Origin: Terriglobales bacterium
Lineage (GTDB): Bacteria > Acidobacteriota > Terriglobia > Bryobacterales > Bryobacteraceae
Direction of reading: 5' to 3'
Length of the DNA: 64,000 bases
Assembly (NCBI GenBank): GCA_027485675.1
Contig: JAIXQP010000043.1
Span: 107,051 to 171,050, forward strand
Shown here: piece after piece, positions 9,271 through 19,943 of the stretch
How positions within the stretch are numbered: the stretch's first letter is position 1
How the letters are laid out: every line of letters starts with the position of its first letter
Made by a program: the position numbers and the translations under genes
Notes under the pieces: model-generated
What the model was told of the DNA's origin: nothing
The model's input: the letters and a program-made list of their open reading frames with translations, nothing else
Database searches by the model: none

Positions 9271-10190
9271 AGCGCCGGGACTTCGCCAAGTTGTTGCTGC
9301 CGTGGCCCGCGTTCGCCGCGCCCGTGGCGCCGCCCGCGTGGATCGCCCGTCTGGGGGGCACGGTGGAGACCGGACCGAGCGGCGAGATCGTCGCCGTCAA
9401 GCTCGCCGGGAGCTGGGTGAACGATTCGGAACTGCTCGATCTGGCCGCGCTTCCGGGCCTTGAGCGCCTCGACCTCTCCCATACCCGCATCTCCGATGAA
9501 GGGCTGCTCTACCTGCGTCCGGCCCGGCGGATTCGCGAACTGAATCTGCTCTATGCCGAACAGATTACCGACCAGGGGATGAACGCCATCAAGCTCTGGA
9601 AAGAGCTGCGCCATCTCAACGTGCGCGGCACGCGCATCGGGGACGGGACCATGGCCGTGGCCGGCACGCTGCCGCAGATTGAGACGCTGGATGTCTCCGC
9701 GACCGCCATTACTGAAAATGGGCTCGACAACCTCATTCCCCTTGTCAAGCTCAAGCGCCTGGAACTAGGCCGTAATCGTTTGCGGGAGGACGCTCTGGTG
9801 ATCCTTCGCCTGGTAAACGATCTCGAGTGGCTCGACCTTAGCGGCCCTCGCGCGGTGAACCGGAATCAGCGGTCCGACGCCAACGCCATGGCCTCTGCGC
9901 TCGTTGAGGCCATCGGGGAACTGAGCCTGTTGCGCGTGCTGAAGCTTGGACACTTGACCATCGATGCCGCGGGCCTGAAGCATCTGGCCGGCAAGCTCCC
10001 GCGGGTGGAGCGCCTGGGCCTGGAACTTTGCCCCCGCGTGGACGATGTTTGCCTGGCGGTGCTCGCGGCTTGGCCGAGCTTAAAGCATGTGGACGTGCAG
10101 GAAACGGCCATCACCGCGGCCGGACTGCAGAAGTTCCAGGAGGCCCGGCCGGACCTGAAAGTGGTCGCCGGGCCCTTTCCGCCGGCTTAA
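9267..10190 (+). CDS. Leucine-rich-repeat protein, secreted
   Basis: A 307-residue LRR protein with the same repeat type and the same N-terminal cap ([18 protein letters not shown]) as the gene before it, so the two are probable tandem duplicates. The N-terminus ([19 protein letters not shown]) resembles a Tat or Sec signal. Repeats run from about residue 50 to 300. The start at 9267 overlaps the preceding stop by 4 nt (ATGA), which indicates translational coupling. The stop overlaps the convergent DUF1552 gene by 4 nt. Confidence 0.87.
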   Translation: MKRRDFAKLLLPWPAFAAPVAPPAWIARLGGTVETGPSGEIVAVKLAGSWVNDSELLDLAALPGLERLDLSHTRISDEGLLYLRPARRIRELNLLYAEQITDQGMNAIKLWKELRHLNVRGTRIGDGTMAVAGTLPQIETLDVSATAITENGLDNLIPLVKLKRLELGRNRLREDALVILRLVNDLEWLDLSGPRAVNRNQRSDANAMASALVEAIGELSLLRVLKLGHLTIDAAGLKHLAGKLPRVERLGLELCPRVDDVCLAVLAAWPSLKHVDVQETAITAAGLQKFQEARPDLKVVAGPFPPA

Positions 10191-11509
10191 GCCAGCAGGC
10201 CCGGGAGCTTCTTGGTCGCGGTGGGCAGCGTGCCGAGGCCCGCGTTCAGAACGCCCTCGGTCAACGTCAGATAGAAGTCTCCGACGTTTCCGGCGAGGCG
10301 CGTATGCCGCCCATGCACCAGCCGGTCTCGCGATCCCGCCACGACCGCGATCATCCCGCTCGCCTTGTGCAGATTCGCTTCGGCGTGTTCATGGACGAAC
10401 ACGAGCAGCGAGTGATCGAGTAACGTGCCCGCGCCTTCGGGGATCGACTTGAGCTTGCTGACCAGGTAGGCGAACTCTTCGACGTGCCACCGGCAGATGT
10501 CGCGCAGAATCCGCTGCCCTTCGGCCCCGCTGGCCCCTGGCGCCTTGCCATCTTTGTGGGTGTAGTCGTGGTGCCGCGCGGCGGTGTGGCCGAGCCAGGG
10601 GAAGCGCGCCAGGCCTTGACACTTCGTCAGCATGTAGCTGGCGATGCGGGTCTGCCGCGTGGCCAGCGCATAGGCCAACAGGTCGCTCTGGATCTTGGCG
10701 ATGCGCGGCCAATCCTTCATGTCGAAGTCCTCGCCCGGCGGGGTCACTTTTCGGAACTCCGGGGGCAGGGAAGCGATGGAGCGTTCGAGGTCGCGCACCG
10801 AAGAAAGGTGTTCGTCGAGGCGCTGCGAATCCTCGGTGGGCAGGCCTTTGCGCAGTTCGTTGGCGTTCTCCCGCACGGCGTCCAGAATGCTCCGCTTGCG
10901 TTTCACCCATCCTTCGTCGCGCGCGCCGAACAGCCGGTCAAACAGCCGGTGGGGAATCTCTTCGGGAGGCAGCGGACGGTCCGGCCCGGCCCAACTCATG
11001 TTCTTCTGCATGGCGCCGCCGAAGGACTCCTGCGAGACGCCGATCTGCAGAGAGCGGAAGCGCGTATCGGAGCCCAGCTTCGCGGCCACCAACTGATCGA
11101 GCGAAGGCCCGCTCGGGCCGCGGCCGGAGTAGCGCGTGCAGGTCATCAGCGCGCTCATCGCCGTGGAATGGCCGTCGAAGGCGGTATTCACGATCGCCGA
11201 GTTATCAAGGCCGCTGACGACGTGGACATCGTCGCGTAAGCGCGCGAGTGGTTCGAGGCACGGCGTCATGGCGTAGGCGGCGCCGGTTTCGTCCGGGATC
11301 CAATACCGTTCCGGAATCCCGTTCCCGTTGAACCAGAGCACGAAGCGCCGCTCCACCGGAGCCCCTTCGGCGGCGTACACGGTGCCATGCGAATTGAACA
11401 TGCTGACCAGCGGCGGCAGACCCACCGTGACCGCCGCCTGCGCCGCGGACAAACCCTGCAAAATAGTCCGGCGCGAAAGCCGTGGCCGCTTGGTAATCAC
11501 ATTGCTCAT
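10187..11509 (-). CDS. DUF1552 domain protein with Tat signal
   Basis: A 440-residue exported protein of the DUF1552 family, which is usually encoded beside DUF1592-type cytochromes; the reaction is unknown. The Tat signal is at residues 10-30 ([13 protein letters not shown]). Family-like segments include [13 protein letters not shown] and VVSGLDNS near the N-terminus, an SMSW-like region, and HHDYTHKDG in the C-terminal half. The ATG at 11509 overlaps the stop of the upstream DUF1592 gene by 4 nt (ATGA), which decides the start against a 54-codon longer alternative. The pair is almost certainly co-transcribed. Confidence 0.92.
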   Translation of the reverse strand: MSNVITKRPRLSRRTILQGLSAAQAAVTVGLPPLVSMFNSHGTVYAAEGAPVERRFVLWFNGNGIPERYWIPDETGAAYAMTPCLEPLARLRDDVHVVSGLDNSAIVNTAFDGHSTAMSALMTCTRYSGRGPSGPSLDQLVAAKLGSDTRFRSLQIGVSQESFGGAMQKNMSWAGPDRPLPPEEIPHRLFDRLFGARDEGWVKRKRSILDAVRENANELRKGLPTEDSQRLDEHLSSVRDLERSIASLPPEFRKVTPPGEDFDMKDWPRIAKIQSDLLAYALATRQTRIASYMLTKCQGLARFPWLGHTAARHHDYTHKDGKAPGASGAEGQRILRDICRWHVEEFAYLVSKLKSIPEGAGTLLDHSLLVFVHEHAEANLHKASGMIAVVAGSRDRLVHGRHTRLAGNVGDFYLTLTEGVLNAGLGTLPTATKKLPGLLA

Positions 11510-13470
11510 GGGGCTACTCCGTTCTTGAAATACGAAACTAACAGCTCTTGAAATTGGAAGCCGGACTGGCGGAAGTCCGCGAGGACCCGCTGGATCAGGG
11601 GGGCATCGCTGCGCGTCTCGTGCCGACCCGCCTGATAGCGGAACACCTGCTTCACAATACACTGCTGGCACTGTTCGGCCTGCGCCAGGATGTGGCCCAA
11701 CTCGCGCGGGTTCTCGAACGCGGAGTTCGGAACGCCGGTCACTTGGCCGGTCGTGTCGAGGTCCAGCAGCACCTGCTTTTTCGGCACCTTGGCTTCGTGC
11801 TCGTCAGGATAGAACAGCAGCTTGGCTTTGGCATGGTACATGCCCACGGCGTCGAACTTTTCAAGGGCAAAGCCAAGCGGGTCGATCAGGGAATGGCAGC
11901 CGACGCAGGCTGGGTTCGTGGTGTGCGACTTCAGCCGCTCGCGGTTCGTGCGAGGCAGGGCTTCATCGAGCGGCGGCAGATTCGTATCGACGCCGGCGGG
12001 CGGCGGCGGGACCTGCTGGCAGAGGAACTGCTCCCGTACGAAGATGCCGCGCGAGGTTGGGGCCGTATCTTCCGGTTTGCTCGTCAGGGTCAAGAACAGC
12101 GCGTGGCCGAGTACGCCGGCGCGGTCCTGCTCCTTCGGAAAGACTACCCGCTCAAAGTCCTGCGAGGGCGCGGGTACGCCGTACACCGTCGCCAGTTCCG
12201 TGTTGACGAAACCGTAGTCGGCGCGGAACAGATCCATGAAATCCCGATTGTTCCAGACCAGATCGGCGACGAACCGCTTCTCCTCCTCAATCATGGAATT
12301 GACGAGTTCGAGGCTGAACATGGGATAGGTGCGCCGCTCGCGCGCCGCGGTGAGGGCGCGGTCGAATCGCAGCCACTGGGCGGTGAACTCATCGAGCCCC
12401 TGCCGGGCCCGCGGGTCCTTCAGCATTGCGCGCACGGCGGTGGCCACCTGTTCCGGCGTGTTCAATTCGCCGCGCTCGGCCCGGTCGAGTAGCGCGTCGT
12501 CCGGCGCCGTGTTCCAGATGCCATAAGCGAGGCGGCTGGCGGTGGCGTAAGGCTTCCAGGCCGGGCGTGGCGCCTGATCCATCCAGAAGAGAAAGGCGGG
12601 CGCCTGGAGAGCCGCCTCCATCACCGCTTCGGCCCCCCGCAGGAACTCCCGCTCTCCCTGGAATAAGGCATCGAACCGGGCGAACTCCTGGGCCTCGAGC
12701 GGACGGCGGAACGCGCGGCGGCCGAAGGTCCGAATGAAGCGCTCCCGGCAGGCCGCCGGCGCCTTCTGGTAATCACAAGGGATCAGCTTCCGGGAATCGC
12801 CCCGGCGGAAGACGTTGCCGGCCAGCCGCTCGGCCGTCTGGCTATAGGCTTCGATCAGAGTGGGCGACAGGGATTGCGACTGGTATTGGTTCTTGAAGCC
12901 GTTGACGAAGTCTTCGGGCGGAAACTGGCTCGCCACGTCGGTGGCTTCCTTCAGCAGGTCGCGGACCGTGTTCGCATACTGTTGATGCGTCAGGCGCCGC
13001 AGCACCGCCCGGCCGCTCTTGCCGTAGCTCATCGCCTCGGTGTCCCGATACTGCGCGGCGCGCCGAGCCCGCTCCTCCGGCATCTTCGCCAGATATTGGA
13101 CCCACTGCCGCAGTGTTGCTTCCTGTGGGCTTCCGGGCGCAATGCGCTCCGCCCCGCCGTGGTTCACGCGCAGGGTCGGCTTGCGGAGCAGCAACGAGTT
13201 CTCCGGGTTTTGCCGGTCCACTAACGTCACTAAGGACTCGCCAAACTTTTCGATGCGCTCGGCGCTGGCGCCTTCCGGCGGAAAATGCAGCCTGGTGGCG
13301 GAAGCCACTCCTTCGGGGACGTGACAGCGGTGGCAACCGGCGGCTTCGAACGTGGGGTATAGCTTCTCCCCAAACCCATAGGGAGCTTGCGCCCACACAT
13401 TGCCCGGCACGTTTGCCGAAAGCAAAACCAGAACCGCTGTTCGAATTCGAAAGGAAGAAAGCGAAAGCAA
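11506..13470 (-). CDS. DUF1592/DUF1588/DUF1595/DUF1587/DUF1585 cytochrome-like protein
   Basis: A 654-residue secreted heme protein of the planctomycete/acidobacterial multi-DUF group. A signal peptide spans about 8-27. A CxxCH motif is near residue 46 (CHRCH), and another near the C-terminus ([12 protein letters not shown]) marks the DUF1588-type region. Other family text includes [17 protein letters not shown] (DUF1587-like), [17 protein letters not shown] (DUF1595-like) and [16 protein letters not shown] (DUF1592-like). The chosen start is TTG, because no ATG precedes the signal peptide in frame. It is divergent from the TonB receptor across a 114-nt intergenic region and heads the operon with DUF1552. 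Confidence 0.92.
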   Translation of the reverse strand: MLSLSSFRIRTAVLVLLSANVPGNVWAQAPYGFGEKLYPTFEAAGCHRCHVPEGVASATRLHFPPEGASAERIEKFGESLVTLVDRQNPENSLLLRKPTLRVNHGGAERIAPGSPQEATLRQWVQYLAKMPEERARRAAQYRDTEAMSYGKSGRAVLRRLTHQQYANTVRDLLKEATDVASQFPPEDFVNGFKNQYQSQSLSPTLIEAYSQTAERLAGNVFRRGDSRKLIPCDYQKAPAACRERFIRTFGRRAFRRPLEAQEFARFDALFQGEREFLRGAEAVMEAALQAPAFLFWMDQAPRPAWKPYATASRLAYGIWNTAPDDALLDRAERGELNTPEQVATAVRAMLKDPRARQGLDEFTAQWLRFDRALTAARERRTYPMFSLELVNSMIEEEKRFVADLVWNNRDFMDLFRADYGFVNTELATVYGVPAPSQDFERVVFPKEQDRAGVLGHALFLTLTSKPEDTAPTSRGIFVREQFLCQQVPPPPAGVDTNLPPLDEALPRTNRERLKSHTTNPACVGCHSLIDPLGFALEKFDAVGMYHAKAKLLFYPDEHEAKVPKKQVLLDLDTTGQVTGVPNSAFENPRELGHILAQAEQCQQCIVKQVFRYQAGRHETRSDAPLIQRVLADFRQSGFQFQELLVSYFKNGVAP

Positions 13471-13546
13471 TGTGCCTGTAGATTACCAGAGAGTCCCGCC
13501 TGCAGGCAAAGAGGTTTCTAGGGAAAAATAAAACCAAGGAAAGAGC

Positions 13547-13576
13547 TTGCGTTTGGTTTGCTATCTGCCTTACTAT
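13547..13576 (+). promoter_or_regulatory. Candidate sigma-70-type promoter of the TonB receptor
   Basis: TTGCGT (13547-13552) and TACTAT (13571-13576) are separated by 18 nt. They lie in the short intergenic region between the divergent DUF1592 and TonB receptor genes. Transcription would start almost at the ATG at 13585, giving a very short or absent leader, which fits the lack of a clear ribosome binding site. This rests on sequence inspection only. Confidence 0.3.
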
Positions 13577-13584
13577 CTTCAGTC

Positions 13585-16500
13585 ATGCGAAGCTTCGTGA
13601 AACTTCACCCTCTCCTGCTCCTGTTTCTGATTGCTTTCCCTGCCTGGCCGCAAGCCAGCAACAGCACGGTCCGCGGCACGGTCCGCGACCAGGCTCAGGC
13701 CGTAGTGCCCGGGACCGACGTCACCCTGACCAACACCAACACCGGCGTCGCCCGCACCACGAAGACCAACGAGTCGGGTCTCTATGTCTTTCCGGCCGTC
13801 GTGCCGGGCGTCTACCGGCTGGAGTCCACCTTCGCCGGCCTGCAGCCGTTTCAGGGAATGTTGACCGTTCAGGTGCAGCAGGATGCGACGGTGGATATCG
13901 TCATGCAAGTTTCGCAAACCGCCACCAGCGTGGAGATCCAGGACGTCACTCCGATGGTCCGCATGGACAGCCCGGCGCTTGGCCACGCTCTCGAACGCAA
14001 ACGCATCGAGCAACTGCCGATCAACGGACGCGGCTATCAGGGCCTTTTGCAAACCGTTCCGGGCGTTACGGCCACCGGCCGCATTCAGGCCTATGGCCTT
14101 CGCCCGGGAACGCATACGCTGCTGTTCGATGGTTCCGCGATGAATGAGGTCTGGGAGGGTTGGGACGTCGGCCGCACGCCCGGCCTCGACGCCGTGGAAG
14201 AGTTCCAGGTGGAGGTCAGCAACTCCTCAGCTAAATTCACCCGCCCGACTACGGTGATCCTTTCGAGCCGCAGCGGCTCGAACGAAGTACATGGCGCTCT
14301 CTTCTACACCAATCGCAATAGCGGCTATGCCGTCGCCCGGCAGCGGCAGGATACCTTTACGAAGCCGCCGTATCTGAACCGCAACGAATACGGTGCTTCG
14401 CTCGGTGGACCGGTGACGATCCCCAAGCTCTATAGCGGCCGCAACCGGACCTTCTTTTTTTTCGCCTGGGAGGAGTTACGCAGCATCTCGAACACCACCC
14501 AACGCTGGTCTGTCCCTACGGAGGCCATGCGCAATGGCGACTTCCGCGGTCTCGTCGATAGTCAAGGCCGCCAGTTCCAACTCTACGACCCGATGACCAC
14601 CCAGGCGAACGGCCAACGCGAACGCCTCTCTTACCGTGGCATCCCGAACATGATCGACCCGGCCAGAATCAGCCCCGTCGCCAGGCACCTGTTCTCGATC
14701 ACGCCCCTCCCCACCCATCCGCAGATCAATCCCTTGGTCGACAACAACTGGATCGGGCCGGTCCCCCGGCTCCGCGACGACACCACGATGAGCCTTCGCA
14801 TCGACCATCGCATCAGTTCGCGAGACCTCGTTTACGGCCGGCTTTCGCGCGGCAGCGTCAACGAAGCCTATCAATTCCCGAACCAGATCATGCTCGACAA
14901 CATCTCCTCGGTGACCAACCGCTGGTGGCCGAACACCACCGTGGCGGGCACTTGGGTGCGCACCCTCTCCCCCACCGTGACCAACGAGCTGATCATCACG
15001 GGCACCCGCGACTACCAGCGCCGCGGCACCGGCGACTATAAAACGAACTACACCAGCGCACTGAATTTGCCTAATCCCTTTCAGTCCGTCAACTGGCCAA
15101 CCATCAATGGCACCGGCCTTTCCGCCAATGGCGCGGGCGAGTATCTGTTCGGTGGGGACGGCCTGTTCTGGCTGATCTCGAATTACGTCACCGCGCAGGA
15201 CAATATGACCAAGATCGCCGGCAAGCACGAACTCCAGTTCGGCTTCCACTTCCGCTATGAGAAGCTCGACAAGTCGGTCGTGCCTCTCGCGGGCGGTTTC
15301 AACTACAACACTCTGGCCACCTCGCTCATCGATCCTTCGTCGACGGCCGTGAACCCGCTGCCCCTGCAGTTCACCGGCCATGGCATGGCGAACATGTATC
15401 TCGGGGTGATGAACTACACCACGCAGTTCCGCCGCCCGTGGTACTTCCTTCGCCGCGACGAGTACGCTCCCTACTTCCAGGACAATTGGAAGATCACCCC
15501 GCGCCTCACGCTGAACCTCGGCCTGCGTTATGAATATCGCACGCCGATTCGCGACATGAACGACACCCAACTCTCCTTCAGCCCCGAAAAGCGCGCCTAT
15601 GTCCTCGGCACCAGCCTCGAACGGTTCACCGAACTCGGCGGCACGCTGCCCTCCATCGTGTCGCGGCTCCGGGAGTATGGCGGCGATGTGATCACGCACG
15701 AACAGGCCGGTCTTCCGCAGAATCTCGTCTATAACAACTGGAGAAACTTTGGCCCGCGCCTTGGTTTTGCGTATCGCGGCCTCGACGGCAAGAAGTCGTT
15801 TGTCCTTCGCGGCGGCTTCCGGACTTCCTACTACACCAACCCGATGTCGCTGTGGTTCAACACCACGCAGACCACTCCCACCTTGGTCGCGACGAACTTC
15901 CAGAAGAACCTGACGGACGCGGCGATCTCTCCCGATGGCCTGCCGAACTATGGCCTCCGCTCCGTACCGCAGAACATCGCCAGCATCAGTTCGCCCGATT
16001 CCACCATCAATCTCAATGACACCCGGTCCTTGCCCCGCGGCTGGACGGCGCCCTATCTTGATCCCCGTCAGCCGGATGGGAAAGTCTACGACTGGAACTT
16101 CACGATCGAGAAAGAGGTCATGGCGAACACGGTGGTTCGCTTTGCCTATGTTGGCAACAACGCCAGAAATCAGCAGCAGTTGATTCGCGAGAACGATTCG
16201 ACCCCGGCCTACATCTGGTTCGCTTCCCGCCGCGAGCCTCTGCCGACGGGCGCTTTCGCCAATGTCGCCACGCGGCCCTACGACCAGAATGTGTGGGGCA
16301 CCGTGAACCGCTCCGCGCCCACCGGCTGGAGCCGGAACAACAGCTTCCAGGCCGAGTTCGAGCGCCGCTACAGCAAGGGGCTCGCCTTCCAGTTCTTCTG
16401 GGTGGCCGGTAACACCTTGTTGGCGCAAGGGGATGTGCTGAGCACGAACAACTACATGCCCGGCGCGGTGCCCGTGAATGCTCTCGAGCGGAACCGCTTC

Positions 16501-17256
16501 CTGAACTACGCTCGCGACCCTGGCACCCCGAAACATCAACTGCGCTGGAACTGGGTGATGGATGTTCCCTTCGGGCGGGGCCGCAAGTTCGCCTCGGGCT
16601 CCAACGGCTTCGTTAACAAGCTCATCGGCGGCTGGCAGATCGCCGGCACCGGCAACTGGCGCACGAACTACTTCGCCCTGCCCACCGCTCACTATCCCAC
16701 CGGCGAGAAGCTCGAAATCTACGGCGACAAGTACCCCATCGAAGACTGCCGGAGCGGCGCCTGCTTCCCCGGCTATCTCTGGTTCAACGGATACATTCCG
16801 CGCAACCAGATCAACAGCGTGAATGCCGCCGGGCGGCCCAACGGCATCATGGGCGTTCCGGATAACTATAAGCCCGCTTCCGCTCCGCTCATTCCCTGGG
16901 GCGCAACCTCGGCGCCCAGCATGCCGGCCGGCACCAACCTCTCCGGCTTCTGGGATACGAACAACGTCTGGATTCCCCTCAACAACAACACCGTGCAGCG
17001 CGTGATCTTCAACGACAACATGCACCCCTGGCAGAACCAGTTCTTCCGGGCGCCGAACCAGTGGGGCCTCGACGCTTCGGTGTTCAAGTTCACCAACATC
17101 ACGGAAAAGGTCATGTTCCGCTTCAATCTCGACTTTTTCAATGTGTTGAATCATCCGAACGACCCGCTCGCCGTCGACTCGCTCGGCATTCTCACCACCC
17201 GGAACTCCGGCAGCGCCGCGCGCGTGATGCAGATCACCGGCCGGCTCACCTGGTAG
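13585..17256 (+). CDS. TonB-dependent receptor, Oar-like
   Basis: A 1223-residue outer-membrane receptor. A signal peptide at about 1-24 is followed by a carboxypeptidase-regulatory-like domain (about 27-110; GTVRDQAQAVVPGTDVTLTN). Then comes a plug region containing the ELPING-like QLPINGRGYQGLLQTVPG segment, and a long barrel ending in the aromatic residue W. This architecture is typical of large acidobacterial TonB-dependent transporters for polymers. The start at 13585 (ATG) was preferred over an in-frame TTG 27 nt upstream. A sulfatase follows 55 nt downstream, suggesting a sulfated substrate, but that is inference from neighbourhood only. Confidence 0.93.
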   Translation: MRSFVKLHPLLLLFLIAFPAWPQASNSTVRGTVRDQAQAVVPGTDVTLTNTNTGVARTTKTNESGLYVFPAVVPGVYRLESTFAGLQPFQGMLTVQVQQDATVDIVMQVSQTATSVEIQDVTPMVRMDSPALGHALERKRIEQLPINGRGYQGLLQTVPGVTATGRIQAYGLRPGTHTLLFDGSAMNEVWEGWDVGRTPGLDAVEEFQVEVSNSSAKFTRPTTVILSSRSGSNEVHGALFYTNRNSGYAVARQRQDTFTKPPYLNRNEYGASLGGPVTIPKLYSGRNRTFFFFAWEELRSISNTTQRWSVPTEAMRNGDFRGLVDSQGRQFQLYDPMTTQANGQRERLSYRGIPNMIDPARISPVARHLFSITPLPTHPQINPLVDNNWIGPVPRLRDDTTMSLRIDHRISSRDLVYGRLSRGSVNEAYQFPNQIMLDNISSVTNRWWPNTTVAGTWVRTLSPTVTNELIITGTRDYQRRGTGDYKTNYTSALNLPNPFQSVNWPTINGTGLSANGAGEYLFGGDGLFWLISNYVTAQDNMTKIAGKHELQFGFHFRYEKLDKSVVPLAGGFNYNTLATSLIDPSSTAVNPLPLQFTGHGMANMYLGVMNYTTQFRRPWYFLRRDEYAPYFQDNWKITPRLTLNLGLRYEYRTPIRDMNDTQLSFSPEKRAYVLGTSLERFTELGGTLPSIVSRLREYGGDVITHEQAGLPQNLVYNNWRNFGPRLGFAYRGLDGKKSFVLRGGFRTSYYTNPMSLWFNTTQTTPTLVATNFQKNLTDAAISPDGLPNYGLRSVPQNIASISSPDSTINLNDTRSLPRGWTAPYLDPRQPDGKVYDWNFTIEKEVMANTVVRFAYVGNNARNQQQLIRENDSTPAYIWFASRREPLPTGAFANVATRPYDQNVWGTVNRSAPTGWSRNNSFQAEFERRYSKGLAFQFFWVAGNTLLAQGDVLSTNNYMPGAVPVNALERNRFLNYARDPGTPKHQLRWNWVMDVPFGRGRKFASGSNGFVNKLIGGWQIAGTGNWRTNYFALPTAHYPTGEKLEIYGDKYPIEDCRSGACFPGYLWFNGYIPRNQINSVNAAGRPNGIMGVPDNYKPASAPLIPWGATSAPSMPAGTNLSGFWDTNNVWIPLNNNTVQRVIFNDNMHPWQNQFFRAPNQWGLDASVFKFTNITEKVMFRFNLDFFNVLNHPNDPLAVDSLGILTTRNSGSAARVMQITGRLTW

Positions 17257-17311
17257 CTTCCCGGGACCAATTCCTCTCCGAGCGGCGCTGCGGTATCCTG
17301 GCATCACTCTC

Positions 17312-18688
17312 ATGCAAAGACGAGCCTTCCTTGCGGCCCTCGGCGCCACGGCGGTGGCGCCGGCCGCACCCGCCAAGCCCAATGTCCTGTTCATCGCCGT
17401 CGACGATCTTAACGATTGGATCGGCTGTCTGGGCGGCCATCCCCAAGCCAAGACGCCGAACTTTGACCGCCTGGCCGCCATGGGCACGCTCTTTACGAAT
17501 GCGCACTGCGCCGCGCCCCTGTGCAATCCTTCGCGGGCCGCGCTGATGACGGGCATCCGTCCGTCCACTTCCGGCGTCTACAACAACAATCAGCCGTGGC
17601 GTGGGTCGAAGGTCCTCGCCAACGCCGTCACCCTTCCGCAGCACTTCGCCTCCCACGGCTACCGCTGTGTGGGTTCGGGAAAAATCTATCATGACGCCTT
17701 TCCGGACCCGGCCAGTTGGGCGGATTACTATCCGTCCAAGGACAGCCAGAAACCCGCCGACCCGCTGCCGGCCCGGCGCTCCATGAACGGACTCAATGCG
17801 GCCAATCTCGATTGGGCCCCGTTGCCGGTCGCGGACGAAAAGATGGGCGATTACCAAGTAGTCGATTGGGTCGTCCGGCAGATGAACGCCAAGCAGGAGC
17901 AGCCGCTGTTTCTCGCCTGCGGCCTGTATAAGCCCCACCTGCCGTGGCATGTCCCGCAGAAGTACTTTGACCAGTTCCCGCTCGATTCCATCGTGCTGCC
18001 GAAGATCAACGGTGACGACCTGGACGACGTTCCCCCCATGGGCCGGAAGTTCGCCAAGCCCGAGGGGGACCACAAACTCATCACCGGCGCCGGCCAGTGG
18101 AAACAGGCCGTTCAGGCCTATCTGGCCTGCATTGCGTTCGCCGATGCCCAATTGGGCCGTCTCCTCGACGCCTACGAGAAGAGCCCATTCAAACAAAACT
18201 CCGTCATCGTTTTGTGGAGCGATCACGGCTGGCACTTGGGCGAAAAGCTGCACTGGCGCAAGTTCTCTCTCTGGGAGGAGGCGACTCATAACGTGCTGAT
18301 GGTTGTCGCCCCCGGACTCACCAAGCCGGCCACGCGCTGCGACCGCACCGTGAGCCTGATGGACATCTACCCCACGCTCGTCGATCTCTGCGGCCTGCCC
18401 GCCCGCGCGGGGCTGGAAGGGGTTTCGCTCCGTCCGCTGCTGGCCAACCCCGCCGCCCCGTGGGACCGTCCCGCGGTGACCACCTACTTCCGGAACAACC
18501 ATTCGGTTCGCTCCGAACAGTGGCGCTACATCCGCTATCAGGACGGCACCGAAGAGTTGTACGACCGCGAAAAGGATCCGCTCGAATGGAAGAATCTGGC
18601 GGCCGATCCTAAGCTGGTCAGCGTGAAACAAAAGCTGGCGCAGTGGCTTCCCACTACCAACGTGGAAGATGTCCCCACGAGCCGTTAG
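17312..18688 (+). CDS. Sulfatase, iduronate-2-sulfatase-like
   Basis: A 458-residue exported type I sulfatase. A signal peptide (about 1-21) is followed by the metal-binding DD pair (IAVDDLNDW, residues 31-32). The CxPSR signature at 71-75 (CNPSRAALMTG) has Cys71 as the residue converted to formylglycine. A later WSDHGWHLGEK segment supplies further metal ligands. Length and order match iduronate-2-sulfatase-like family members. Such enzymes remove sulfate esters from polysaccharides. It lies downstream of the TonB receptor on the same strand. The substrate cannot be read from sequence. No sulfatase-maturing enzyme is in the window. Confidence 0.93.
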   Translation: MQRRAFLAALGATAVAPAAPAKPNVLFIAVDDLNDWIGCLGGHPQAKTPNFDRLAAMGTLFTNAHCAAPLCNPSRAALMTGIRPSTSGVYNNNQPWRGSKVLANAVTLPQHFASHGYRCVGSGKIYHDAFPDPASWADYYPSKDSQKPADPLPARRSMNGLNAANLDWAPLPVADEKMGDYQVVDWVVRQMNAKQEQPLFLACGLYKPHLPWHVPQKYFDQFPLDSIVLPKINGDDLDDVPPMGRKFAKPEGDHKLITGAGQWKQAVQAYLACIAFADAQLGRLLDAYEKSPFKQNSVIVLWSDHGWHLGEKLHWRKFSLWEEATHNVLMVVAPGLTKPATRCDRTVSLMDIYPTLVDLCGLPARAGLEGVSLRPLLANPAAPWDRPAVTTYFRNNHSVRSEQWRYIRYQDGTEELYDREKDPLEWKNLAADPKLVSVKQKLAQWLPTTNVEDVPTSR

Positions 18689-18732
18689 CTCGACATTGGA
18701 ACTTGCTACGATATCCCGAGGAGAATCCGACT

Positions 18733-19173
18733 ATGAAACTGTTCACCCTATTCGCCGCCCTGACGATGACGGCCGGCCTGGCCGCCGCCGCCGAAAAGAC
18801 CATGATGCACTGCTTCGCGTTCACGCCGATTGAAACGGCCACCGAAGCGGATTGGAAGGCGTTCTACGCCGCCACCGACGCTCTGCCCAAGAACATTCCC
18901 GTCATCAAGATGGTTTGGGCCGGCAAGCTGCGCGCCCCGCTCGCTCAATTCAGCGTGGACGCGGAAGCCCGCAAGAAGCTCACGGCCGGTGAGAAGGACG
19001 TCGCGGCCAAGGCCAACCGCCTCGTCCGCGCTTATGGCGCCTGCTTCGCCATGGAAGGTGGCCCGGAGTCGCTCAAAACCTATACGGCCAACCCGTATCA
19101 CAAGGTGTGGATGGCCGCCTACGAGAAGGTTCGCGTCGCCGGCACCACCACCTACGACATTCTTCCTCAGTAA
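18733..19173 (+). CDS. Dabb family (stress-responsive alpha-beta barrel) protein, secreted
   Basis: A 146-residue protein with a signal peptide (about 1-20, ending AAAAE). The remainder is compatible with a ferredoxin-like Dabb fold: an opening MHCFAFTP strand, a central helix, and a terminal NPYHKVWMAAYEKVR segment. The ATG at 18733 has a good ribosome binding site (GAGGAG about 9 nt upstream), which rejects upstream in-frame starts. The function of secreted Dabb proteins is not established. The 3' end overlaps the convergent TPR gene by 7 nt. Confidence 0.78.
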   Translation: MKLFTLFAALTMTAGLAAAAEKTMMHCFAFTPIETATEADWKAFYAATDALPKNIPVIKMVWAGKLRAPLAQFSVDAEARKKLTAGEKDVAAKANRLVRAYGACFAMEGGPESLKTYTANPYHKVWMAAYEKVRVAGTTTYDILPQ

Positions 19174-19943
19174 CGTTCGCGCCGTAACTGCTCTACGGAC
19201 ACCCCGGCCTTCGGCGGTGTCCGTAGGCGGTCGGCTTCCGCCCGCAACCGCTTCGCCAGTTTCTTCTCTCCCACCCGTTCCGCCCGCGCTTCGAGAATCA
19301 TCCTCCGCAAAAAGATAGTGCCCCCGCCGTGGCGTTCGAGTAACTCCTGCGCCCGCTCGAGCCATGCTTTCGCCCGTTCCGGCCCGGCGAGCATCGAGGC
19401 CTGCCACAGCCCCGTGGCGTACGACACCGGGTCGGCTTCGAGCAGCGGCAGGTTGGCCTCCATTTCCGAAAACGCCTCGGCCTGCCGTCCCTGCTGCGCC
19501 CACACGGTCGCGCGATTGAACTGCGTCCGCGCATACTCGTAGGTTCCCGGCCGGAGACCATGCAGCGCTTCCGCGTAGGCCGCCTCCGCCTCGGCAAACC
19601 GTCCCAGTCCCTGCAGGATGACTCCTGCGCCGTTCAGTAAGTCCCCGGTCCGGTGGAATGCGAGTGCCCGCTCGCATTCCACCCACGCATGGGAGTACTC
19701 CTGCTGTTCTACAAACAGCGCGGCCAGATTGCCGTGCAATGTGGCCTCGTCCGCCGGATCCCGTTCCTCTGGCCGCAACTGCGTCAACAGACGCAGGGCA
19801 TACCGCAACCGGCTCTCCGCCACGCCGTACTCGCCGGCCGCCTGCGCGGCGAGCGCCTGGCGATTGGCGGTTATGAGCTGCGTCCGGTCGGCGGTCTGCG
19901 CTCCCAGAGTCGAAATCAGAACAAGGGCAAGAGTCATCCTCAT
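19167..19943 (-). CDS. Secreted tetratricopeptide-repeat protein
   Basis: A 258-residue protein with a short signal peptide (about 1-18) and TPR-like helical pairs from about 20 to 200 (ATLHGNLAALFVEQQEYSHA; GRFAEAEAAYAEAL). The C-terminal 50 residues are strongly charged and probably helical. The ATG at 19943 was chosen over a TTG two codons upstream. It is a likely scaffold or interaction protein; no catalytic motif is visible. It is divergent from the LTXXQ-motif gene across about 200 nt of AT-rich sequence. Confidence 0.75.
   Translation of the reverse strand: MRMTLALVLISTLGAQTADRTQLITANRQALAAQAAGEYGVAESRLRYALRLLTQLRPEERDPADEATLHGNLAALFVEQQEYSHAWVECERALAFHRTGDLLNGAGVILQGLGRFAEAEAAYAEALHGLRPGTYEYARTQFNRATVWAQQGRQAEAFSEMEANLPLLEADPVSYATGLWQASMLAGPERAKAWLERAQELLERHGGGTIFLRRMILEARAERVGEKKLAKRLRAEADRLRTPPKAGVSVEQLRRERY

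Noticed and set aside
14476..17568. A 1030-codon open frame on the minus strand across the TonB receptor
   Set aside because: It is antisense to a clearly recognisable receptor; its translation shows no family text and is Gly/Arg/Val-rich as expected of the mirror of GC-rich coding DNA.
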